Assembly (NCBI GenBank): GCA_032718475.1
Contig: JAUCBJ010008988.1
Location: forward strand, 1 to 64,000
Origin: Nemertoderma westbladi
Taxonomy: Eukaryota; Xenacoelomorpha; Nemertodermatida; Nemertodermatidae
Direction of reading: 5' to 3'
DNA length: 64,000 nt
Positions within the stretch are counted from its first letter, which is position 1, and every line of letters starts with the position of its first letter. This document shows, piece by piece, positions 28,745 to 40,700 of the stretch. The translations under genes were made by a program, and so were the position numbers. Below the pieces are notes generated by a model that searched no databases, was not told the origin of the DNA, and saw only the letters and a list, made by a program, of their open reading frames with translations.

Positions 28745-31700
28745 CTAAAAAAACAAACAATAACCATCGGCATACATCCTGTGAAAGGATCGAAGCGATT
28801 TTGGGTACTTATTTAATCGGTTGTGTATTTTGTAATTGTAGATTTATCCTCCTGATGCGGTGTAAAAAAATATTAAATAAGTTAAATAAAAATAAAATCA
28901 TGATATTAAATAGAAAATTAAAATTTATAAATAGAATATAATTAATAGATATTAAATAGAATTCTAAAAATTTGAGACACGGGGAAATCCCATCTCGGCG
29001 AAATTTATTTTCGTCCAAATGATAAATTGTCATTTTAGGGAAAGGAGCAGGTTACAGTGGCACGTTATTTTAACCAAAACAATAAACTAAACACAATAGA
29101 AAAGGTTGCAGTTTTATTTTGGGAGAAATCAGCTGTTATTTGCGTCGATTTTCCCCTGGAGAGGGATGAATTTTGATTGCTTCGAAAGCCCCCCCCCCCC
29201 CCCCCCCAATCTAAAAAATTTAGTTAGATTTTTTGACACTTTTTTTTTAGCCTTCCCGATTTATAAATGTACCTGGGTGGTTTCCATTTGGGGGGCCGGT
29301 AGTAGGGAACTAGCTAGGAGCTGGTGGGTGGAGATCCGGCGATCCGGATTGTGATCCAACAGGAGTAGCAGAATGGATCGCATATCGGGATCCTCTAGAT
29401 CAGGTGGGATCGCGATCTCGGGTGATCGTAACCTAGACAACACGTCAATACGTTCCATACCGGTAGTTAATGGTCGGTAGCCCATCTCAAATAGAATCAC
29501 ACCGAGGCTGTACAAATCAACCTAAAGTATTCAATTAATTAATTATCAAAGGAATTAATAGAGTTGTTGTTGATACATCGGTAGTGCTAACTAATCGCGC
29601 TACAGTAATTGCGAAATATCGTAACTTAAAGTGTCATGGTGGCAATTGTGGCTGTGGCAGTGGCCTGGCCCAAAGTCGGTTGTCGGATTTTACTTTTAAA
29701 AAGAGGAGGGGGGGGGGGGGGGTCACCATTTTTGGAAAATTTTATTTGCAAATTTATTTGTGAAAAAATTATCAGACAACTTTTTGTAATAATTAGTTAT
29801 TACTATTTAATACTAATTAAGCGCTCCGCAGTCTTACCATTTACCCCGTTGGGGGTGTAGATATACTAATTTATAACTTAAAAATAGCACATTTTTACAG
29901 CACCCCCTAGCGACGCAGACTAATATTCATTTGAAAAAACTTTATGTTACCAGAATAATTAAAACTGTAGAAATGTTAGGGTTTAATAGGCGAGTCAATC
30001 TAGACGAAAAAGGGGGTAAACCCATAACAAATTCGCAATTCACCCAAACCAATTTTTTTTATTCTACATAACCTTGTTAATACCCCCAAAAAAGTCTATA
30101 AAAATATATTAAGCGGATCACCTTCAATTTGCTGTTTCTTTCCTTAGCAACATGGATTTTACATAGCAACAAGGGGACTATTAGTGGGATTTTCCCCAAA
30201 TTTGGTACAGACAAACTTTACTCTAATCACTATCGATTGACTGAAGAATGCACTTCTATATAGTTACCAATTTAGTTTCCAGAACAACGGAAATTGGTCT
30301 AATAATTTAACCACTTTTAATACCAATTTTGCAGGTACAATATAAGGACCGTATTTACACAACTTCTCTATTAAACGGATGGATGTAACCTCGCCCATCG
30401 GATTTATCGACCTCAAAAACCCTTTATACCCAATTATTTATTTATTATATTATGATAAACTATTGTGGTTTTCAAACTAAAACAAATAAATAAATTACAC
30501 CTAAAATCAATAGAGCAATCACAATTTAATTATGTGAAAAATATTCACTAACATTAATGGAAATTATGAAATTTCCTAGCTGTGGAATTGTATAATTTTT
30601 TTACAACGGTTACCTTAATATATCGTGAAGTTTTTGATATATTTAAAAAATTGATGCGACTTCTAGTTTCCGAGATATAGCAATTAATGTGTAACACGCC
30701 AGTTTAAATATTACTGACTTCCCATTGAATCACAACTTATTGTGAAATTAATTAAATTATTCTGGAACATCACCAATTTGCTACTTACTTTTCCCTACTG
30801 TTCCTTTTGTTTGGATTGTGTTATGCAAATTTACACAGAATTTCCATGAATAAACATAAGATCCGCAAAATAAAATTTTATAGGCTTTTTTTGGTCATTT
30901 ATAAGGTAATATAGAATCCAAAATGTTTGGTTCGGATTGATTGCGAAATACTTATGGGTGCTAGAGTGACTCGACTATAAAAGAGAAACCACGGCTTTTT
31001 TATAATAAATATATGTGAAAATTAATAATTTTCAGTCACACGGGTAGAGTAATATCTTATCTTAATTTTAATCGTTGGATTATGACAAATATTCGGAAAA
31101 TATCCGAGATAGAAAGTTATTAAAGTTTGTTGAAACTAAATTGTTTACCAGTGGCAGTGGGTTTTCATACAACAAACCTTTTGGGTGTAGGTGGATGAGG
31201 TTGAAGTTAACTCGGGTGCGAGGTAAAGGGCTGTGCCCACACGCCCCGAGTGTGCGGTGCCCGGTGCGGTGCCCCCACGCCCCGAGTGTGCGACGCCCGG
31301 TGCGGTGCCCCCACGCCCCGAGTGTGCGGCGGCGCCCGTGTCGGTTTCACCGCCCCACGGTGTCGGCGCGTGCAACGCCGTCGCCAACCCGAAGTCCCCG
31401 ATCTTCACGCTGTCGCTCACATCGAGGAACACGTTGGTGGGCTTCAGGTCGCGGTGGATGATCCCCTGGCCGTGGATGTAGGAGAGCCCGTTGACGATCT
31501 CTCGGAACAGCCGCCACAACCGCGGTGTCTCGAGATGCAGCCCCGAATCGATGGATGTTCGCAACGTGCTCTTCTCGCAGTATTCCATCTGTATGTAGAG
31601 ACACTGCAACCGAGGCCCTGAGTCGGTTGGACGATCGCCCGCACTCAAAGAGGAATCAATCGACTCCGCTCGATCTTCTCCGGACTTCTCGAAACGAACT

Positions 31701-34700
31701 TCTTCGAAAGAATCCATATCGAACATAAACGCGTTCGAGAAACCATCGACTTCGTCATCGCTATCATCAGTGACGTCATCACCGGTAGGTTTATGTGACG
31801 TCACCAAATCGGAACTCCAAACAACCGAATATATCGGCGGGGCCTCGACCGAGTCACTAGCGCTGGTCGTGACGTCACTTCCACCCACCACTACAGCGGA
31901 GGGTTGTGACGTCACCACGACAGGAGCAGTCAAAGTTTCTATCCATGAGTTATAGTAACGTACAATGTTTTCGTGGTTGAGACGGGAGAGGAGTTTAACC
32001 TCCCTCGTCACCTTCCGGTTTAAGTGTGGCGTCGCGGGGTTTAGGATGACGCGTTTCAGCGCGTAGAGTCTGTCGTCCAGCTGGTTTCGCACCTTGATGA
32101 CGTCACCGAAGCCCCCCCGACCAAGGAACTCGAGTTCTTGGAATTCCTCCCGAAGTCTCGAACCCCCACGACTCTCTGCGAGGAGACTGAATGGAATATA
32201 GTTAGTTAGTTTGTCTATTATTCAAGTAATACTGTGGCTGGTAACAAGTAATACTGGGCCAACTTACTTTGGTGGGGTTTGTCTAAGGACCATCTTACTT
32301 GGGTGGGGTTTGTCTATGGGCCATCTTACTTGGGTTGGGTTTGTCTAAGGGCCAGCTTATTTGGGTGGGGTTTGTCTAAGGACCATCTTACTTGGGTGGG
32401 ATTTGTTTAAGGGCCAACTTACTTTGGTGGGGTTTGTCTAAGGACCATCTTACTTGGGTGGGGTTTGTCTATGGGCCATCTTACTTGGGTGGTGTTTGTC
32501 TAAGGGCCATCTTACTTGGGTGGTGTTTGTCTAAGGACCATCTTACTTGGGTGGGGTTTGTCTAAGGACCATCTTACTTGGGTGGGGTTTGTCTAAGGGC
32601 CAACTTACTTTGGTGGGGTTTGTCTAAGGACCATCTTACTTTGGTGGGGTTTGTCTAAGTACCATCTTACTTGGGTGGTGTTTGTCTAAGGACCATCTTA
32701 TTTGGGTGGTGTTTGTCTAAGGACCATCTCACTTGGGTGGGGTTTGTCCATGGGCCATCTTACTTGGGAGGGGTTTGTCTATGGGCCATCTTACTTGGGT
32801 GGTGTTTGTCTAAGGACCATCTTACTTGGGTGGGGTTTGTCCATGGGCCATCTTACTTTGGTGGGGTTTGTCTAAGGACCATCTTACTTGGGTGGGGTTT
32901 GTCTATGGGCCATCTTACTTGGGTTGGGTTTGTCTAAGGGCCAACTTACTTTGGTGGGGTTTGTCAAAGTACCATCTTACTTGGGTGGGGTTTGTCTAAG
33001 GACCATCTTACTTGGGTTGGGTTTGTCTAAGAGCCATCTTACTTGGGTGGGGTTTGTCTAAGGGCCATCTTACTTGGGTGGGGTTTGTCTAAGGAAAATC
33101 TTACTTGGGTGGGGTTTGTCTAAGGGCCATCTTACTTGGGTGGGGTTTGTCTAAGGGCCAACTTACTTTGGTGGGGTTTGTCTATGGGCCATCTTACTTT
33201 GGTGGGGTTTGTCAAAGTACCATCTTACTTGGGTGGGGTTTGTCTAAGGACCATCTTACTTGGGTTGGGTTTGTCTAAGGGCCATCTTACTTGGGTGGGG
33301 TTTGTCTAAGGAAAATCTTACTTGGGTGGGGTTTGTCTATGGGCCATCTACTTGCGTTGGGTTTGTCTAAGGGCCAACTTACTTTGGTGGGGTTTGTCTA
33401 AGGACCATCTTACTTGGGTGGGGTTTGTCTAGGGACCACCTTACTTGGGTTGGGTTTGTCTAAGGGCTAACTTACTTGGGTGGGGTTTGTCTATGGGCCA
33501 TCTTACTTGGGTGGGGTTTGTCTATGGGCCATCTACTTGCGTTGGGTTTGTCTAAGGGCCAACTTACTTTGGTGGGGTTTGACTAAGGACCATCTTACTT
33601 TGGTGGGGTTTGTCTATGGGCCATCTACTTGCGTTGGGTTTGTCTAAGGGCCAACTTACTTTGGTGGGGTTTGTCTATGGGCCATCTTACTTTGGTGGGG
33701 TTTGTCAAAGTACCATCTTACTTGGGTGGGGTTTGTCTAAGGACCATCTTACTTGGGTTGGGTTTGTCTAAGGGCCATCTTACTTGGGTGGGGTTTGTCT
33801 AAGGAAAATCTTACTTGGGTGGGGTTTGTCTATGGGCCATCTACTTGCGTTGGGTTTGTCTAAGGGCCAACTTACTTTGGTGGGGTTTGTCTAAGGACCA
33901 TCTTACTTGGGTGGGGTTTGTCTAGGGACCATCTTACTTGGGTTGGGTTTGTCTAAGGGCTAACTTACTTGGGTGGGGTTTGTCTATGGGCCATCTTACT
34001 TGGGTGGGGTTTGTCTATGGGCCATCTACTTGCGTTGGGTTTGTCTAAGGGCCAACTTACTTTGGTGGGGTTTGACTAAGGACCATCTTACTTTGGTGGG
34101 GTTTGTCTATGGGCCATCTACTTGCGTTGGGTTTGTCTAAGGGCCAACTTACTTGGGTGGGGTTTGTCTATGGGCCATCTACTTGCGTTGGGTTTGTCTA
34201 AGGGCCAACTTACTTTGGTGGGGTTTGTCTAAGGACCATCTTACTTGGGTGGGGTTTGTCTAGGGACCATCTTACTTGGGTTGGGTTTGTCTAAGGGCCA
34301 ACTTACTTGGGTGGGGTTTGTCTATGGGCCATCTACTTGCGTTGGGTTTGTCTAAGGGCCAACTTACTTTGGTGGGGTTTGTCTAAGGACCATCTTACTT
34401 GGGTGGGGTTTGTCTAGGGACCATCTTACTTGGGTTGGGTTTGTCTAAGGGCCAACTTACTTGGGTGGGGTTTGTCTATGGGCCATCTACTTGCGTTGGG
34501 TTTGTCTAAGGGCCAACTTACTTTGGTGGGGTTTGTCTAAGGACCATCTTACTTGGGTGGGGTTTGTCTAGGGACCACCTTACTTGGGTTGGGTTTGTCT
34601 AAGGGCTAACTTACTTGGGTGGGGTTTGTCTATGGGCCATCTTACTTGGGTGGGGTTTGTCTATGGGCCATCTACTTGCGTTGGGTTTGTCTAAGGGCCA

Positions 34701-37700
34701 ACTTACTTTGGTGGGGTTTGACTAAGGACCACCTTACTTGGGTTGGGTTTGTCTAAGGGCTAACTTACTTGGGTGGGGTTTGTCTATGGGCCATCTTACT
34801 TGGGTGGGGTTTGTCTATGGGCCATCTACTTGCGTTGGGTTTGTCTAAGGGCCAACTTACTTTGGTGGGGTTTGACTAAGGACCATCTTACTTTGGTGGG
34901 GTTTGTCTATGGGCCATCTACTTGCGTTGGGTTTGTCTAAGGGCCAACTTACTTGGGTGGGGTTTGTCTATGGGCCATCTACTTGCGTTGGGTTTGTCTA
35001 AGGGCCAACTTACTTTGGTGGGGTTTGTCTAAGGACCATCTTACTTGGGTGGGGTTTGTCTAGGGACCATCTCACTTGGGTTGGGTTTGTCTAAGGGCCA
35101 ACTTACTTGGGCTACTTACTGTACTAAAGGTTGCATTCACAGTTATACGGACACCATTTGTGTTTTCAGAGAAACACGTTGTTACGGTTTTAATTAATCC
35201 AAATTGTTCGGTAAATGTAGAAATGAGAACGCTCAGCTGTCACAGTTATTTCACACTAGTAACTACTGTAATAGTTATTTGATCATTTATCGCGATATTT
35301 AATTTGGGTTGCATTAATTTTGGTTATTATTATTAATTTGTATTAAATACTCCAAAACTCCAAAAAGATAGTCTATATTTTCCTATTTACTGGATGAAGA
35401 CTTGGAGAAGTTTATTACTTTTAAAATTGGCTAGAGATTTATTTGTAGGCAGGCCTACCAAATTTCTTCTAAACTCAATTGAAATTCGCAATCCTTTCAA
35501 TTAATATTAATAAACAATTATATTTGCCCTTTAAATCCATATCCATAACCTTTCATTAAAATTTAGAATGATATTACCGTAATAAAATTGGAAAATTAAT
35601 TAAAATTTGAAAATCATTAGATACAAATGCTATATAAGTAGAAGTAAAGGCATCAAATCAAGTTCTATACATTATTCAATTATACGTTATGTTCTTATTG
35701 TCCTATAGTTCGAATTGTTCCATTATTTAGTGTTATGCTTGATAGCTTTAGACAGAGAAGTAAGTTCGTTCATGGTTTCCTTGGAAATCAGAAAAGTACG
35801 ACCAGGGCCAGGAATTGGGGGAGATTCGAATCGACAAATTAATTACTGCTTTCAGGTTACATTGTCCTATATCTTGTATGATGGGCCAGTGAAACTTCTG
35901 CGATGGTCCATGGGGGTGCATGAAGTTAACTTTTAAGAAGATTTGTCCTTCCATCTTCTGATTATCTATTACAGTACCAATCCACCAATGTCCATCATAT
36001 GGAGAAGCTATGAAGTCGCCATTTTTTATGCAAAATATCTGTTGTGGAAGTTGTAAAGCAGTGTCCAAGAATTATATTTTTGAATCACAAGTAAGAATAT
36101 CCTCAACAACATCATCATCAACAACTTGTTCTTCTCTAATTCTTCAGCTGCCTGTTCATTGGTTCTTTTTTGGCGATATGCCTTCATCCGCACTGCTGCC
36201 GTTCTCCCCATACCAGTAAGATTATAAAACTCCGCAATGTCAGACCAGTACAATATTAACAATTAATAGAATAAATCAGCATGGCAGTATTGTAACTAAG
36301 CTATAACTACTACCTTATAACCCTAAACACTGCTTTAATTAGGCCTGTACAAGATACTGTATATAATAAAGCAGTACAACTGTAAGATACTACCGGTGCC
36401 AATCAGTGTAACGTATGTTACATATATATGAAAATGTAACGTATGTTACGATTTGTAACGTATGTTACAACTTTTCTATGAAATGAGCTGAGTTAGGACG
36501 TTTTAAATTTAATAGATGCGACTAGAGTTGTCTAAGCATTATATATTTAACTGTAGAACGTCATATATCAGTAATCAGTATAGATTATTGTTTATGTGGA
36601 AAAATGTCAAATTTTTGTAACATACGTTACATTTAAAGTATATTTGTTTTGAGTATATTTTTGTAAATTAAAGTTAAATTATGTGTAAAAGCACACTTAT
36701 TATCAAAAAACCCACTTTTTTCGCTTCAATTTGACACCACATACACTGTAAAATCATCATTTATTCCATCACAATTACAATTTGAAAAGTTGTATATAAG
36801 TTGTAATTTATATGCAAACCGAATACGGCTTTAAAATTGATAGAATATTCCCCTAAGACAGTATTATTTTTCAATTATTTCTTCAAATTCGGAATCTTCA
36901 GGAAATTTTACCCTAGAAATGATGAAAAATACCATGCTTTCCGCAAATTTCATATTTACCCATTGGGGTTTGTCTAAGGGCATTTTACCTTGGATTGGGT
37001 TAGTCTATGGGCCATCTTACTTGGGTGGGGTTTGTATAAGAGCCATATTACTTGGGTGGGATTTGTCTATAAGAGCCATATTACTTGGGTGGGATTTGTC
37101 TGAGGGCCACCTTACTTTGGTGGGGTTTGTCTAAGGGCCATCTTACTTGGGTGGGGTTTGTCTAAGGGCCATCTTACTTGGGTGGGGTTTGTCTAAAGGC
37201 CATCTTACTTGGGTGGTGTTTGTATAAGGGTCAACTTACTTGGGTGGGGTTTGTCTAAGGGCCGTCTTACTTGGGTGGGGTTTGTCTAAGGGTCACCTTA
37301 CTTGGGTGGGGTTTGTCTAAGGGCCATCTTACTTGGGTGGGGTTTGTCTATGGGCCATCTTCCATCTTACTTGGGTGGGGTTTGTCTATGGGCCATCTTA
37401 CTTGGGTGGGGTTTGTCTAAGGGCCGCCTTACTTGGGTGGGGTTTGTCTAAGGGTCACCTTACTTGGGTGGGGGTTGTCTAAGGGCCATCTTACTTGGGT
37501 GGTGTTTGTCTAAGGGCCATCTTACTTGGGTGGGGTTTGTCTATGGGCCATCTTACTTGGGTGGGGTTTGTCTAAGGGCCGTCGTACTTGGGTGGGGTTT
37601 GTCTAAGGGTCACCTTACTTGGGTGGGGTTTGTCTAAGGGCCATCTTACTTGGGTGGGGTTTGTCTAAGGGCCATCTTACTTGGGTGGTGTTTGTCTAAG

Positions 37701-40700
37701 GGCCACCTTACTTTGATTAGGTTTGTTTAAGGGCCATTTTACCTTGGATTGGGTTTGTCTATGGGCCATCTTACTTGGGTGGGGTTTGTCTAAGGGCCGC
37801 CTTACTTGGGTGGGGTTTGTCTAAGGGTCACCTTACTTGGGTGGGGGTTGTCTAAGGGCCATCTTACTTGGGTGGTGTTTGTCTAAGGGCCATCTTACTT
37901 GGGTGGGGTTTGTCTATGGGCCATCTTACTTGGGTGGGGTTTGTCTAAGGGCCATCTTACTTGGGTTGGGTTTGTCTATGGGCCATCTTACTTGGGTGGT
38001 GTTTGTCTAAGGGCCAACTTACTTGGGTGGGGTTTGTCTATGGGCCATCTTACTTGGGTGGTGTTTGTCTAAGGGCCAACTTACTTGGGTGGGGTTTGTC
38101 TATGGGTCATCTTACTTGGGTTGGGTTTGTCTAAGGGCCACCTTACTTGGGTGGGGTTTGTCTAAGGGCCATCTTACTTGGGTTGGGTTTGTCTATGGGC
38201 CATCTTACTTGGGTGGTGTTTGTCTAAGGGCCAACTTACTTGGGTGGGGTTTGTCTATGGGCCATCTTACTTGGGTGGTGTTTGTCTAAGGGCCAACTTA
38301 CTTGGGTGGGGTTTGTCTATGGGCCATCTTACTTGGGTTGGGTTTGTCTAAGGGCCACCTTACTTGGGTGGGGTTTGTCTATGGGCCATCTTACTTGGGT
38401 TGGGTTTGTCTAAGGACCATCTTACTTGGGTGGGGTTTGTCTATGGGCCATCTTACTTGGGTTGGGTTTGTCTAAGGACCATCTTACTTGGGTGGGGTTT
38501 GTCTATGGGCCAACTTACTTGGGTGGGGTTTGTCTAAGGGCCATTTTACTTGGGTGGGGTTTGTCTAAAGGCCATCCTACTTGGGTGGTGTTTGTCTAAG
38601 GGTCACCTTACTTGGGTGGAGTTTGTCTATGGGCCAACTTACTTTGGTGGGGTTTGTCTAAGGGCCAACTTACTTGGGTGGTTTTTGACTAAGGGCCATC
38701 TTACTTGGGTGGGGTTTGTCTATGGGCCATCTACTTGCGTTGGGTTTGTCTAAGGGCCAACTTACTTGGGTGGGGTTTGTCTAAGAGCCATCTTACTTGG
38801 GTGGGGTTTGTCTACGGGCCAACTTACTTGGGTGGTGTTTGTCTAAGGGCCATCTTACTTGGGTGGGGTTTGTCTAATGGCCAACTTACTTGGGTGGGGT
38901 TTGTCTAAGAGCCATCTTACTTGGGTGGGGTTTGTCTAAGGGCCAACTTACTTGGGTGGTGTTTGTCTAAGGGCCAACTTACTTGGGTGGGGTTTGTCTA
39001 AGGGCCAACTTACTTGGGTGGGGTTTGTCTAAGGGCCATTTTACCTTGGGTGGTGTTTGTCTAAGGACCATCTTATTTGGGTGGAGTTTGTCTATGGGCC
39101 AACTTACTTACTATTTGGTTATCTACTTGGTCTCACTTACCTCGGTAAGTCTAGGTGTTGCTTATCCGTGTTGGAAGTTTGACGCGAACAAGGAGCCGGC
39201 GATACCAGCAACTTATCGGAGATATAAGGATGCGAGACGAGTTCAGAAGCGGACCACCTCAAGGACGGATTCGCGTCGAGACACTTAGACAGAAAGTCCT
39301 TGGTGATGGAACACAACCTATCGACCTCCCTGGCAACCGAAGACTCGGGTACCAATCGACCGGCAGACAAAGACAACACGACCATCCCGGTAGCGAAGAT
39401 ATCTCCCTTTACCGAGAGTTCGGTGTTAGAAGGGAGATACGGGCATTCTTCGCTCAAAGATCTCAGATGCGACAGATGCTTTTTGAGACCGAAATCGTAT
39501 ATTAGGAGACGACCTAAAAATAAAAGTAAAGTTATCTGACAGAATATGAGTAAGTCTCCCTGTTGGGGTGGCTGTATTAAATTAGCTTGACGAGCATTAA
39601 TGTATGCGAGGTCCATGGCATGTGAAGAATCCTATAAGGGCTCTGGTCGAAACTTGCAACTATGGCGCAATCCAGGGCTTGAACTCACGATTTAGAGATG
39701 CGAATTCAAAGCAACTGAGTTTTGAGTAAACCAATAAACCAAGATGGAACTCACCTGAAGTCGCCAAACAGATGTTATCGAGAGACAAGAACCCATGGGA
39801 AAGAGACCGAGAGTGAAGATAGTTGAGTCCGTCGAGAATCTGTTTAGCGAAGTTTTTAACGGCTCCGCTTTTAATTAATTCGATAATACTGACTAACGAC
39901 ACGGATTCTACGTATTGAGCGACTTGTATCAACTCTATGTAATTATTTTCTACTATAGTTTGTACGGCGAGATATTTCGCGAGATTTTCGTGAGACAATC
40001 TCACCAACGAGTTAACTTCCTCGTCTATGCTGTGTATCTCGTGTCGGACAGACGAGAGATTATCAACCGCGAAGGCGTATATCGTTAGTGCCAAGGTGCT
40101 ACCGTTGCTGGTGTCGATGGCGGAGTAACGCCTTCCTCCCAACTGGTTATCGGATTGATAAACCCCACGGAATATAGACCTCTGGGATCCAGCCAGTGGG
40201 AGGATCATCCGGCCAGGTGGCAGCGAGTCGTTGAGGGGTTTAATCGTAATATTCGACTGACGACGTTCAGACCGCATCTGTTTCTGTCTCTCTTGTAATT
40301 CTTTCTCAAATATTTCTCGTTCCGTATTCTCTTTCAATCTTTCATCTTCCTGTCGTTTATTCTTTTCATCCATTAGTTTATCCATCATAACTTGATGAAA
40401 AGATTCTGGAGGCTTTTTATTATGCGCATGCAGAAAGGACTGCACCATCTGGCAGACTTCCAATATAACAACTTGGTTGATTTTCTTCGTCATTAGTTCC
40501 CGAAGGCCACTCAAAAGTTCCTCTATTTGCAGGTCGCTTAAACCCTTAGAGTTCTTTACCTTAACCTGGGGTGGATGTTGTGGATAATCCTGAGGACACT
40601 TTATGTATAAATCTAATTCGCAGTAAACCTCGCCATAATTTGTGTCACTTCGCTGTGGTTTCAGATGTATAAGCAACTCGGGCGGGCGTCTCACTTTCCA

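Larger units (their letters stand above)
35113..36957. other. Unique spacer between the two 31-bp arrays
   Basis: AT-rich intronic DNA with a degraded protein-coding relic (35748-36220) and four copies of a 14-bp near-palindrome (36410-36632). No 31-bp repeat units are seen inside it. Confidence 0.7.
32187..39140 (-). other. GCN2 intron 2, 6954 bp, mostly tandem repeats
   Basis: GTAAGT donor at 39140 and ATTCAG acceptor at 32187. About 5 kb of it consists of two arrays of one 31-bp unit, separated by a 1.85-kb unique spacer; these are annotated separately. Confidence 0.9.

Noticed and set aside
32671-32937. Frames made of GWCLSKDHLTW-type repeats (also at 36919, 38023, 38550, 38705, 38983)
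   Set aside because: They lie in the 31-bp arrays inside GCN2 intron 2 and exist only because three units (93 bp) return to frame.
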